Shown in pieces: positions 43,771 to 53,239 of a stretch of DNA of 64,000 nucleotides (within the stretch, counting starts at the first letter, position 1; each line of letters begins with the position of its first letter). Below the pieces are notes generated by a model. The model saw only the letters and a list, made by a program, of their open reading frames with translations, was not told where the DNA came from and made no database searches. A program made the position numbers and the translations under genes. This DNA comes from Zizania palustris (Eukaryota; Streptophyta; Magnoliopsida; Poales; Poaceae), in NCBI GenBank assembly GCA_019279435.1, contig JAAALK010000289.1, positions 89,683,023 through 89,747,022 of the forward strand, given 5' to 3'.

Positions 43771-44991
43771 CTAGCCCTTGCCAGCCGTTTTCCCTGGCGG
43801 CCTCCAGCCGCTGGCCTTGTTCCCCGTAGACTGTGGAGCTCTTGGTGTAAACTTCTGTGGGGGTGCAATATTCATGACTTCAGAACGAGGGTGCTTTTGC
43901 CCTCTTCTCCGATCATGTTGCACTTCGAAGACTGGTTCCTGCGGCTGCGCCGAAGTCTTCACTTCTACTTTGACTTCTTGCAATATAGACGAAGTAGCAG
44001 CAGTCCTCCGAAGCCAACCCTCTTCTGATCTCGCATACTCCTCGAAGTATGACATTAACTGAGAGACTGAGGAGATGCTCTTCCGATGCAGTTTATCCAG
44101 AAGGCCTTGATGACTGACGCCTTCCCGAGCTGCATCAACCACTGAAGATGTGGATAGCCCCCGAATTTGCGACTTCGTATGAGCGAAGCGCTTAAAGTAC
44201 TGCCTCAATGTTTCTCCGGGGAGCTGTTTCACCTGGAAAAGGCTTCCTGTTGACATAGGAGGCACGAAGGTGCCCTGAAAGTTGCTTATAAACTTCCTCT
44301 TCAAATGCGACCATGAATTGATTGATCCTGGCTTCAAAGACCAGAACCATCTCAATGCCACTCCTTGAAGAGCTAAAGGGAAGCACTTCGCCATAGTGTC
44401 TCTAACTCCGCCACTAGCCTCAATTGCTAGGGCATAAGACCGAACAAACTCTCCGGGATCTTCATCTCCGGCATACTTACAAAGCTTCGAAGTTTTAAAC
44501 TTTGGATCAAAGCGAACCTTCTGCAGCTTAGGATGCAGCGGAGACTCATTGTCGAAGGAGGCGTTCTCCGGGGCTTCGGGATAATCAAGATCATCATCTT
44601 CAGGCACTTCTGGGATGGTTGGGGTGGTTTGAGAGCGAAGCCTGCTCGCAGCTTCCTGTCGCCACCTTGTCACTTCAGCTTGAAGGTTGGCCATTTGAGT
44701 GGCCATATCTCCAAGATTATTTTCATCTCTTCCGGAAGGATCTTTCGGGTCTTGAGAACTGGTCGGATCAGTTCGAATCGGGATGGAGGGTGGAGAAGGG
44801 ACTCCGGGCGGTCGGAGTATAGAAGGAGTTGGCGGAGAAGCTTCGTATGTTCGAGGAATGGAAGCCCCTTCTGGAGTTTGTGGAGGGAATGTCGAAGGAC
44901 CTCCGACTTCAACTGTGTCGAAGGGTATTTCTCCGGAGATCCGAGAGGACCTCCGAGTGGGATTGCGGGGTGCGCTCCGCTTAGGAGGCAT
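43771..44991 (-). CDS. Tat-2 gag
   Basis: A 406-residue capsid protein. The N-terminal 150 residues are disordered and Pro/Ser-rich (start MPPKRSAPRNPTRRSSR). The Retrotrans_gag-type core follows: KYAGDEDPGEFVRSYALAIEASGG, CFPLALQGVALRWFWSL, WSHLKRKFISNFQGTF, PGETLRQYFKRFAHTKSQIRGLS. A basic C-terminal tail follows. The ATG lies 62 bp from the 5' LTR. The frame ends at TAG 43771-43773, directly before a Cys/His finger-like sequence in the same frame. The stop is therefore either a programmed readthrough site between gag and pol or a point mutation. Gag builds the cytoplasmic particle. Confidence 0.9.
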   Translation of the reverse strand: MPPKRSAPRNPTRRSSRISGEIPFDTVEVGGPSTFPPQTPEGASIPRTYEASPPTPSILRPPGVPSPPSIPIRTDPTSSQDPKDPSGRDENNLGDMATQMANLQAEVTRWRQEAASRLRSQTTPTIPEVPEDDDLDYPEAPENASFDNESPLHPKLQKVRFDPKFKTSKLCKYAGDEDPGEFVRSYALAIEASGGVRDTMAKCFPLALQGVALRWFWSLKPGSINSWSHLKRKFISNFQGTFVPPMSTGSLFQVKQLPGETLRQYFKRFAHTKSQIRGLSTSSVVDAAREGVSHQGLLDKLHRKSISSVSQLMSYFEEYARSEEGWLRRTAATSSILQEVKVEVKTSAQPQEPVFEVQHDRRRGQKHPRSEVMNIAPPQKFTPRAPQSTGNKASGWRPPGKTAGKG

Positions 44992-45035
44992 GATGTAAGA
45001 AATTGGTAGAGAACGAAGTTTTTCGGACTAGGTTC

Positions 45036-45053
45036 CCCACGGACGGCGCCAAC
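45036..45053 (-). other. Tat-2 primer-binding site
   Basis: Read on the minus strand, GTTGGCGCCGTCCGTGGG directly follows the 5' LTR. TTGGCGCC-type sites are typical of Tat and Athila Gypsy elements. Confidence 0.9.
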
Positions 45054-45548
45054 TGTTGGCGTAAAAGATTACGCTGACAGGTTTCTGTAGAAGAGAAACT
45101 AACAAACGAAGTGTTTGCGAAGAGAACTGTTCTAAGCCTTCGAAAGGATAATAACTTAGAATAGTTCGAATGTGTGTATTGAATAACTTGTATTCGGTCC
45201 CTATTACAGGGTGAAATGGGGGGTATTTATAGGCCCAAACATTAAGGAAAAGACCTATTTACCCCTCTATTACAACCGACATAGTGGAAACTATTCGGTT
45301 CCCTTAATAGGGCTAAAATGGTAAAAGACTAATCTAATGAGAAAGAAGATAAATCTTCCATCTTAGCTGGCAGAAAAGATCTTGGAGGGCCTTAGTTCGA
45401 AGATGTACTCCGAACTAATGCCTATCTTCGTACTTCGAACTTGGTTCTGGGTATCTTCGAAGTTGATCATCTGGGAACCTTCGAATCTGCTGTCTGCCTT
45501 TATGTTGCTTCGGCAATAACCCCGAAGATGAGATATTTTCCTCCAACA
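45054..45548 (-). mobile_element. Tat-2 5' LTR
   Basis: 495 bp, nearly identical to 34483-34977. Its TATA box (reverse complement of GGTATTTATAGG at about 45222-45233) points leftward, consistent with minus-strand transcription. The target duplication GCAGG follows at 45549-45553. Confidence 0.93.
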
Positions 45549-47212
45549 GCAGGCGAGTATTGACAAAAGGGAGGAGCTTCGGAAAAATACCTCTGAGAGC
45601 TTCTTGAGGAAGGATCGTTGGATCCTCCAAGACTTCGTACATCTGGAGGATGTTGGCGAAGTCATCCCCTGAGGTCCTGCCCTCGGTATCCTCCGTCGGA
45701 GTCACGGTCTCTGCAGGGACCGCTTCGAATGTGGGCAAGTCGGGAGTAGAGTCCGACTCCACCGGCACGATGACGGGTGCGGGAGGAGTCGTTGGAGTTA
45801 CGCTAACCCCCTCCCTGACGGAGGTGTTTGGGGGGACCTCCCCCATATCTTCGTCAACTAGGAGGTAGGCCTCGAAGGCCGCCGCCGTCGCGCCTTCGGA
45901 TTCTTCTACCTCTTCGGGAGTTGGGCTCCGCTCGTCCGGCGACGAAGAAGACGAAGCAGGCATCAAGTGAGGAGGTTGCTTCGCTGCCTTCTTCTGAAGC
46001 GGCTGCTTACCGGCTTTCTTGGAGGGTTCGGCCGCTGCTTTCCTCTTGCGGCCAGCCGCTCCGGTTGGGGCGAAGTCGGGAAGCTGCGGGGGCTCCATGC
46101 CGAGGGCTCTCCACACCCTGTTGGATCGCTCCCAACTCCCCACCAACTCCAGCCTTCTCTGCCTCTCGGCCACCGAAGGGGCTCCGAGAATTCGTTCGGT
46201 GGCCCGAACTATGTCATCCGGAGCTAATGCCAGAGGCGCTGCTGAAAGAAAGAGGTATAAAAGTATGAGTATAATTAATTTGTTCATATAATATGATGCA
46301 ACAGGAAGAAGGTGTACCTAAGTTTTGGAGGTCCCCCTCCGAGGCTTGTGGGATTACGATCGGCCAGTTGGCTCCGAGGGGAGGGATTCGAAGCCCGACG
46401 AATTCCTCGGCCAGGTCGCGCATGCTCATGCGGCGGGCCACTGAAGCAAGCAACCCTAGCCTCGTCGTGAGCAAGCTAGGGTTCGGGGAGATGTCTGCCT
46501 CCTTCCGGAACCAGATCTCTTGGAGAGGACCCGAGAGAGGGGAGTCCTCTCCTACTTCGGCGTAGAACCACCGAAGTATCCAGTTCGTGTACCACCGGTC
46601 GTTTATGGCTTTGGCAGGGAAATGGAGAGTGTGCTCCCTCCGCAGCTGGAAGTTGACGCTGCCGAAGGCTATCGTCACCTTGGAGTCCCCTGGCCCATCT
46701 TGAGGCTTCGGTTGGCAGATGGCCTCGTGGGTCGCCGCGAAGATTTCGGAGCGGCCTTCGCATCCCTCCGCCCGAAGCGCCCATTCGAAGACGGCCAGAC
46801 GGACGATCACGTTGGGGGACAGCTGAGGCAGGGTTATGTGGAACAAGTCCAACACCTCTACCAGGAAATCCACAGCTGGCAGTCCCAGACCTGCCTCGAA
46901 AAATGCTTCGAAGACCACCACCTCTCCGCTTCGTGGTCGTGGAGTTGATTCTGTCCCAGGAATTCGGGTCCTCATTCCAGCTCCCAGCTTCCCTTCCACT
47001 GCTTCCTCTATGGATTCAGCGGTGCTCAAGGATTGGCCGATGATGAAGCTTTGTGCAATCTTCTTCTTGGAAGGCGGGCGGAGCGCCCGAGGATTCCTGG
47101 GCCAAGCACCGCTCGGACCTCCCGCCATTACTGCTGCTGCTGAAGCAGCCCACGCCTGTCTCTGCGCCAAGGTATTGGCCGCTGCGGGAGTGGTGTGGCT
47201 AGTTCTCGCCAT

Positions 47213-47792
47213 CGCTCTCAAACGATCGAGGAGTTTGGAAGATTGGGGGAAAAGTGAATTGCCGGTGGTGAATGCAGTAAAAACTCTCGGTTAATCTTCA
47301 TTTTCCCCTTTTTATAACCATGTGACCAGTACTACTCTTCGGTTGGTTTCACATTGCAGGTCCTGCCTCCGTCACCGACAAGTGGGTCCGGTCACTGGAA
47401 CGGCGTATAAACCGCTGAAGAAATCGACCGTTACCTTTTTTACAGGGGGTAACGGTTATTTGCGTCGTAACGGTCACATTGACGGTACCCCATGACGTTT
47501 GGCCTCTAGAACCGTCTCCACGACGAGGATACTTCGTAACCGTCTCCACGACGAGGATACTCCGTAACCGTCGTCACGGCGTTCGCACTCTGAAACCGTT
47601 CCATTCCCAGGGAGTTCTCTTACTGTATCAAAAACTCGAAGACAAAGGTTCGAAAGTATTGGGTCCAAAATCCTGGGCTAAGTCACAGCATCTTCAAATC
47701 CTCTTTAAGCCTCAGAAATTAGAAATGTTCTTTTCGTATACTACCTTCTTTATAAACAGGTTAACTACAGAAAGGCGTATTCGAGGGGCTAC
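47213..47792 (+). other. Tat-1 region upstream of the antisense gene, ending in a polypurine tract
   Basis: No coding gene is seen. The section holds the putative antisense promoter at 47311-47317. It also has short repeats of CCGTCTCCACGACGAGGATACT at about 47512-47560. The polypurine tract CGAGGGGCTAC lies directly before the 3' LTR. Confidence 0.6.
47311..47317 (-). promoter_or_regulatory. TATA box of the Tat-1 antisense gene
   Basis: TATAAAA on the minus strand lies about 100 bp upstream of the ATG at 47212. This is the same arrangement as in Tat-2 (TATAAATA 119 bp upstream). Confidence 0.5.
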
Positions 47793-48290
47793 TGTTGGGG
47801 GAAATTACTCTATTTCCCAGACTTAAAGAGTAACCCTTCGCGGGCTCAGCAAGGATCCCCGAAGGTGGCGAACTGCTGTTCGGGGCATACGTCGTCACGA
47901 CCGGAGGGTGCCACGGTGCGAAGCCCTAGAGAACCCTCCGAAAGGAAGATGGAGGCCTCGAAGCAGAAGGACATGATTGATTGGATATTCAGCTTATCCA
48001 TCTACCCTGCAGCACTTTATCGTGTATAACCTTGTTTATAATACCGAATAGATTCTACTATGTCGGTTGTAATTTAAGGGTAAATAGGTCTTTTCCTTAT
48101 GTTTTTTTCCCTATAAATACCCCCCATTGTACCTTGTAAAAGGGATCCAGAACTAATTGTTCAAACACACACATTCGGACCACTTGAGCTATTATCCTTT
48201 ACGGAGGCTCGAGTTAGTCCTGAAGCGCAAACTCCTTGTTTGTTCGTTCTTGATTACCGAGAACCTGTTGGTGTAACTTTTGCACCAACA
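47793..48290 (+). mobile_element. Tat-1 3' LTR
   Basis: A 498-bp LTR TGTTGGGGGAAATTAC ... GCACCAACA, with TATAAATA at 48112-48119. It is related to, but clearly diverged from, the Tat-2 LTRs. It is followed directly by Copia-A RT coding sequence. The left-flank partner of its target duplication is lost with the 5' part of the element. Confidence 0.9.
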
Positions 48291-48726
48291 GCCATGGATA
48301 CGGAGTTTAACGCTCTCCTCGCCAACAACACATGGAAACTCGTTCCTAGGCCTCCCGGTGCGAATATCGTTACTGATAAATGGATTTTCAAGCACAAATT
48401 CAACGCCGATGGTACTCTCGATTGCTACAAGGCCCGCTGGGTCCTTCGGGGTTTCTCTCAGCATCCTAGTATTGATTACGATGAGACCTTCAGTCCAGTT
48501 GTGAAACCTGCCACTGTTCGCACTGTTCTCAGTTTGGCAATTTCTCACGACTGGCCCATTCATCAGTTGGATGTAACAAATGCCTTTCTTCATGGCAACC
48601 TCTAGGAGACAGTTTATTGCGTGCAGCCACCAGGGTTCGTTGATTCCTCTCATCCTGATTTGGTGTGCCATCTTCATAAGTACCTGTATGGTCTGAAGCA
48701 GGCACCTCGTGCCTGGTATGACAGAT
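48291..48726 (+). pseudogene. Copia-A reverse transcriptase fragment
   Basis: The frame starts AMDTEFNALLANNTW, then has TDKWIFKHKFNADGTLDCYKAR, VLRGFSQHPSIDYDETFSPVVK and QLDVTNAFLHGNL. A TAG at 48603-48605 interrupts it. It continues with VYCVQPPGF and LYGLKQAPRAWYDR, then ends at the N gap. This is the RT domain that should follow the integrase part at 22521-24072. The YVDD motif and RNase H would lie in or beyond the gap. The variable linker between integrase and RT is missing. Confidence 0.88.
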
Positions 48727-48826
48727 NNNNNNNNNNNNNNNNNNNNNNNNNNNNNNNNNNNNNNNNNNNNNNNNNNNNNNNNNNNNNNNNNNNNNNNNNN
48801 NNNNNNNNNNNNNNNNNNNNNNNNNN
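48727..48826. other. Assembly gap (100 N)
   Basis: Exactly 100 N, the conventional placeholder for a gap of unknown length. Copia-A is lost on its left, and a SEUSS-like exon appears directly on its right. Confidence 0.99.
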
Positions 48827-50212
48827 CTCTTTTGTTGGGAAAAAATGACGCTCAGATTGCGGAGGTGGTCAATTGTATGAAAGATTTGATTGACTACAGC
48901 AGACAGAATGAATCTGGTCCAATAGGTGCATCATTACCTTCCTCCCCCCCCCCCCTCTATTTTGGTCTAATCAGTAATTAATTTGTAATACCTTTTGCTT
49001 CAATAGTGGAGTAAATTATTTCGCTCTGTATTTGATCACATTAGATTAAAGGTTACTAAATATAATACCATGGGGGGGGGGTTACTACATAAGAACTCAA
49101 GAAGGACATGATAAAATGTTCTCGGCACTTAATGTTGGTTATTTTCAATATAGTTCACCATGGCCCTTTCCAGGATAGAAGGAAATTAATGCTGGCCATG
49201 CAGATTAATTTAGTGCTAGCAAGTAGTGCAGTGTCCGCAGGCAACTATCAAAGGCAATACCATGATAAGATGTGCATTGTTTGTTTCAGATAGTTTGCAT
49301 AACTTCCCAAGGAGAACAGCTTCAGGGATCACTCCCCTTCAATCGCAGCAGCAACCTAATGAGCTTCAATCTGTTCCACAGGGTTCTAACCAGAGTGCCA
49401 GGGGTCAAAATTCTGCCCTGGCAGTCAGAATGCAGGTTTCTGCTTCTAGCAACACAGATGCTACATCGAACAATTCTCTCAATTGCGCTCCGTCTACATG
49501 TGCACCACCTTCATCTGTTGTCGGTCTCCAAGGCTCAATAAATTCCGGACAGGACCATCCCATGAACAGTAGCAATGGTCTGTATAACATCGTGAACAAT
49601 GCACCAGTCACAAAAGCCACCTCAAAAAGCTCCATGCAATCAAATCTGCCAGCATCGATTCCTTCCCTGGTTCCATCAACATCAAATAGCAGCATCATGC
49701 CTGCTACGCAGCAAGCACCCCAGTTGAACTCTCCAACTACATCATCAAACTTACCTTTTATGCAACCACCTGTGAGTCGACCTCAGGAAGCTGAACCAAA
49801 TGATTCCCAAAGCTCAGTCCAGAGAATCTTGCAAGAGATGATGATGTCATCGCAGATGAATGATGTTGGACCACTGGGAGATATTAAGAGAGCGAAGACA
49901 ACTACACCTGGTCTGAATGGGGTTAACTCCTCAGCTGGTAACCCCTTGGGCAACAGCTTTGGAATTGGTGGAATGGGATTCGGGGCAATGGGTGGTGGCC
50001 TTGGTTCATCCACAGCAAGTGGATTGAGAACTGCAATGGGAAATAACGCTATGCCGATGACTAGGAGGATTGAGATGAACCATGGTGGACATGATCTAAC
50101 ACAGTTGAGCCACCTTCAGCAGCAGCATGACATAGGAAACCAATTACTGGGAGGTCTTGGAGCAGCAAACAGCTTCAATAACCTTCAGTATGACTGGAAG
50201 ACTTCTCAATAG
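48827..50212 (+). CDS. SEUSS-like transcriptional corepressor, 3' exons only
   Basis: Exon 48827-48925 (GKNDAQIAEVVNCMKDLIDY ... NESGPI) joins across a GT-AG intron (48926-49289) to the last exon 49290-50212. The second exon begins DSLHNFPRRTASGITP and ends NSFNNLQYDWKTSQ with TAG 50210-50212. MKDLIDYSRQ, the FPRRT motif, the Q/N/S-rich middle and the FNNLQ-x-DW end fit the C-terminus of SEUSS/SLK proteins. These are LIM-domain-binding-like adaptors that join LEUNIG-type corepressors in the nucleus to control flower and embryo patterning. About 340 codons remain; the family is usually 800-900, so the LDB-like domain is in the gap or elsewhere. The frame is intact here. Confidence 0.85.
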
Positions 50213-51156
50213 AATGATGAGCAGAAGTTACAAAAGATTCTGCCTTATGATACATTTCCTCTCACTGGGCTCGTCACTGAACACAAAAGTTAGATCAACA
50301 TAACCTCCCCTTCTGCTGGAAGCCATGGGCCTTCCAGCTGATGACATGAAGAAAAGGAAACTTCAGGGATGATAGATACATATTGTAGAAACCATCTGTG
50401 TGGTTGTGTTCCTGTGTCAACGACGGTGGAATATCTCGTCTTACAGAGGAAATAGTCATCGAAGATTTGAGCCTGGCCGCATTTGCCCATCCATGTGGGG
50501 GGGTATTTGGCGGATTTCAGACGGGGGAGAGATCAGTGTCTATCCCATCTGTCTTTTTTTTCCTTTTCCAATCCCAGTTCCAAACTGTAGTGTACCATTG
50601 CCTCCAGAAGAAGCGAAGCATGTGTACTGATTTCCTTACTTTCTACCGCCGCCGACGATCCCGTTGTAGCATTTACTGTAGTCTGTATAAGCTATCATTT
50701 ACTTGTGGAAAGCAGCAGGAACGTTTTTCCAGGGTGCGTGCCCCTGGGTTGTGAAATGACTGGAGCATTATATATGCACCTGTGCCAAAATCTGCTGGGG
50801 GCTTTTGCATCGGTACCTGGCAGTTTGCATGCCAGTCGTCCTTTCTGCTGTTCTAAATAATCTATGTTCGGTTCAATCAGAGGTTCAGAGCACTGATGTT
50901 GTATCTCGCAACGCCACTGTTATTTTAACCGTACGTCTTGCTTGCAGCAATCAGACGTATAGGTTGATTCTTCTTTAATTTGCTAGTCAAAAGATAATAT
51001 CATCAATCAATAGTTACAATACAGCAAATAGCCGAGTAGTAAGATTACATAAATTTAAGCTTAAAGGAGTTCGAGGGGCATGCGTGCATGCATGCTGATA
51101 CGCGTACAGGCACGGTCCAGTAGTTACAACGAGGATGGTGGGAGACGACGATGGAG
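50213..51156. other. Convergent 3' regions of the SEUSS-like and thioredoxin genes
   Basis: No further gene is seen. The first several hundred bases are probably the SEUSS-like 3' UTR; the last roughly 150 on the minus strand are the thioredoxin 3' UTR. Short frames here have no recognisable domain. Confidence 0.5.
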
Positions 51157-51803
51157 CTAGCTGCTGCCGACGTACTTGTCGATGATGGTGGAGAGGGTGG
51201 TCTTGGGGACGGCGCCGATGACGCTCTCCTTCTTCTCGCCGTTCTTGAACATGAGGACGGTGGGGATGCTTCGGATGCCGTAGGTGGTGGCGATGTTGGG
51301 GGAGTCGTCCGTGTTCACCTTGCAGCACTTGATCTTTCCCACGTACTCCTTGGCCAGCTCGTCGATCACCGGCGCGATCATCCTGCACGGCCCGCACCAG
51401 GGCGCCCAGAACTCCACCAGAACCGGCGCCTCACTCCCCAGCACCATGCTCTCCCAGTTCTTGTCGTCCGCCACCACCACTACACACCACACACACATGC
51501 AACCTCAGCTCAGCTCTCACTCACACTGTCACTATACCCAGGCACCCAGCTAGCCAGAAAGATAGGCTGATCGATACCTTCGTCGATGGCGTTCTTGCAC
51601 TGGCACGCGAAGCGGGACGACGCCGGCCGGAGCGGCGCCACCGGGGAAGGCGAGGCGACGGAGAGCCTCGGCCTGGACGGCAGCGCGTTGCTGCCGCTGC
51701 CGCCGCCGAGGAGGAGCCTGTCCCGGCCACCGCCGCCAAGCCCGGACGCCGCCGCCTGGGGGGCTTGAAGAGCCCAGGCTCTGAAGCACGTCTCCAACGC
51801 CAT
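51157..51803 (-). CDS. Plastid thioredoxin, m-type
   Basis: Two exons on the minus strand: 51803-51578 and 51479-51157, with a 98-bp GT-AG intron (51577-51480). Spliced, the frame is 182 codons plus TAG. Residues 1 to about 65 are rich in Ala, Ser, Arg and Gly, as in a plastid transit peptide. The thioredoxin fold follows: DDKNWESMVLGSEAPVLVEF, the redox motif WCGPC, then MIAPVIDELAKEY, KVNTDDSPNIATTYGIRSIPT with the cis-Pro, and VLMFKNGEKKE. M-type thioredoxins reduce regulatory disulfides in chloroplast enzymes with electrons from ferredoxin-thioredoxin reductase. All key residues are present. The high GC of exon 1 is normal for grass genes. This is the most intact host gene in the window. 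Confidence 0.93.
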
Positions 51804-52628
51804 TATTTCTCCCTAGCAAGTCCTTCCTCACACACAGTGACACTAGAGAAATGAGGAAGAGAAAAAAACTGTGAAGACGGTTAGTGCGCGCGAGAACTAG
51901 CTAGCTAGCAATCAAGCTAGTGGAGAGGAGGATAGGGTTTGTTCGTCTCTGCCATTGGATAACCGGGAAGAGCTTGGCGTGGCATTGTGAGGTGCTCAGG
52001 GCCTCAGGGGCTCTCCCTCTGCTTGTGGATGAGGTGCTTTTGCCCCCACGGCCTGAAATTTGCCTCATCTTTTTGTGCTGTCCGTCGTGTGTCTGCCCGG
52101 CCTTGCGACAGATATCTAACTCAAGTTCTGTCTATAGCCTCAGTTTGGATTTTTTTTACTAAACCCGTGAAAATTGAACTGATTTTCAACAAAATCATAC
52201 AAAATTATTGAGTTCCAAAATACCTCTATTTGGAGGAAAGCCTGCTTGTTTGTTTACTTATGTAGCAGTACGCTAAAATCTCTCGATAAAACGCCAATCA
52301 ATACTATCGCCGATTCAACGGTCCAAAAGCATGTAGACACTTGGTCTAGTTAGCCAAACATCAAACGACACTGACGTCGCGTTCCGGCGATTCTCGACCG
52401 TGACAAGGAAATTTAGGGTGGAGTCGTCAGGCAACCAAACCACCACGAGAGCGATCTGATTGGCCAAAAAAGAAGGGGGGCCAGACCGGCCACAGCATAG
52501 GATGGTCGGACCGGTGGCATAGCCCGATCGGACCGGTGGTTGCCGGCGGTCAAATCGGCAGTCAGGAAAAAACCCGCCTCGGCTTGCCGGCGTGCACGGT
52601 GATGACCGGGGTCGATGCAGGGGCACTT
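51804..52628 (-). other. Upstream region of the thioredoxin gene and unassigned sequence
   Basis: The first 100-200 bases are probably the 5' UTR and promoter of the thioredoxin gene, with GCTAGCTAGC-type repeats near 51896-51910. From about 52430 the sequence has several GGTCGGACCGG-like motifs, resembling those in the Gypsy-D internal region. No gene is seen. Confidence 0.4.
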
Positions 52629-53239
52629 TGTTGATGTAGCTTGATGTCTTGGACCCTGCAAGAACCCTAGAACAATAGTAATTCGGTCTGGGGATTGAAT
52701 TACCGAATTAGATCGGTAAAAACCCGTTACGGGGGCTAGACGGACGATTTACAAGCGAATCGATAAGGATTATCATGATTACGACGCGATGGACGACAGG
52801 TTTATGACGCAAGCTAGCAAAGATGGACGAGCTATGGCTAAACCTAGGGCAAAAAGTAGTAGATTTGAAAAAAAAAGAACGATTCTACGTGGGTAGATTA
52901 GAGTGGATTGGATTCTCCCACTTTTAATCGGCCTTAGCCCTTTATATGGATAGGGGTTGGTCTTGTTGTCCCTAGACGTGATTTCTACCCTAGATTGATT
53001 AGTATATGAATCCAAGTCATTAAAAATTAATTAGAGATAAAATACCCCGAAATTACCTATTTTGGGGTCGTACTGGGACCCTATCGGTCGGACTGGGCCC
53101 ATATGGCCGATCAGACCGGGGTCGCATGGCTGGTCGGACGAACAATCTATGGCCAGTTGGACTGACTTTGTGCTAGGGACTGCAAATTTTCAGCCAAATT
53201 ACCAATTTTGACCATTAGTGCAAAATTTTGCTATCAACA
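52629..53239 (-). mobile_element. Gypsy-D 3' LTR (minus strand)
   Basis: A 611-bp sequence bounded by the perfect inverted ends TGTTGAT ... ATCAACA. On its right the minus strand reads AAAAGACAGTGGGGCATG, a plausible polypurine tract, directly before the LTR. It contains CCCTTTATATGG (about 52927) and GACCGG-rich motifs near 53080-53140. The opposite LTR is not in the window. Confidence 0.7.

Larger units (their letters stand above)
34483..45548 (-). mobile_element. Tat-2, complete Tat-lineage Gypsy retrotransposon
   Basis: The element is 11,066 bp on the minus strand. Order in its own direction: 5' LTR (45548-45054), primer site, gag (44991-43771), pol (43770-39601), a 61-bp tandem-repeat zone, an antisense multi-exon gene (35432-38616, plus strand), polypurine tract and 3' LTR (34977-34483). 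LTRs are 495 bp each and differ at about 4 positions by eye (0.8 percent), so the insertion is recent. The TTGGCGCC primer site, missing chromodomain and antisense gene after pol fit the Tat lineage (Grande/RIRE2-like). It is inserted into Tat-1, a member of the same family, in opposite orientation. It is probably close to autonomous except for the lesions described under gag, protease and the antisense gene. Confidence 0.95.
32378..47212 (-). pseudogene. Tat-1 antisense gene (PF04195-like, coiled coil), split by Tat-2
   Basis: On the minus strand a multi-exon gene parallels the one in Tat-2. Exon 1 runs from ATG 47212 to 46318 (donor GTACACC) and has the PF04195-like core: GEVVVFEA, GLGLPAVDFLVEVLDLFHITLPQLSPN, RLAVFEWALRAEGCEGRSEIF and LRWFYAEVG. 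Exon 2 starts at 46241 (IVRATERILGAP) and has a basic GRKRK stretch and an acidic P/T-rich tail. It is cut at 45554 by Tat-2. Exon 3 lies at about 34435-33893, ending ALERAALQ. Exon 4 is 33817-32963 (coiled coil, EYFGT, GIRYGEISGQ, AKAWIDEACWQKQ). Exon 5 is 32857-32378, with an in-frame TGA in the middle. Function is unknown. A TATA box lies about 100 bp upstream. Confidence 0.75.
27361..48290 (+). mobile_element. Tat-1, 5'-truncated Tat-lineage Gypsy element carrying a nested Tat-2
   Basis: Tat-1 keeps PR-RT-RNase H-IN (27361-31460), a tandem-repeat zone, an antisense multi-exon gene (32378-47212, minus strand) and its 3' LTR (47793-48290). It lacks its 5' LTR and gag. A complete minus-strand Tat-2 (34483-45548) is inserted in the antisense gene with GCAGG duplicated on both sides. 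Without Tat-2, about 9.9 kb of Tat-1 remains. The right end lies against the Copia-A reverse-transcriptase sequence at 48291. Confidence 0.9.

Noticed and set aside
24073..48290. The whole block as one composite insertion into Copia-A
   Set aside because: The flanking 5-mers differ (GCTAC versus GCCAT) and the two ends belong to different superfamilies; two insertions plus a deletion fit better.
48940..49082. Long C run (about 48944) and G run (about 49072) in the SEUSS-like intron
   Set aside because: Probably slippage or sequencing artefacts; no structural role can be argued from the sequence.
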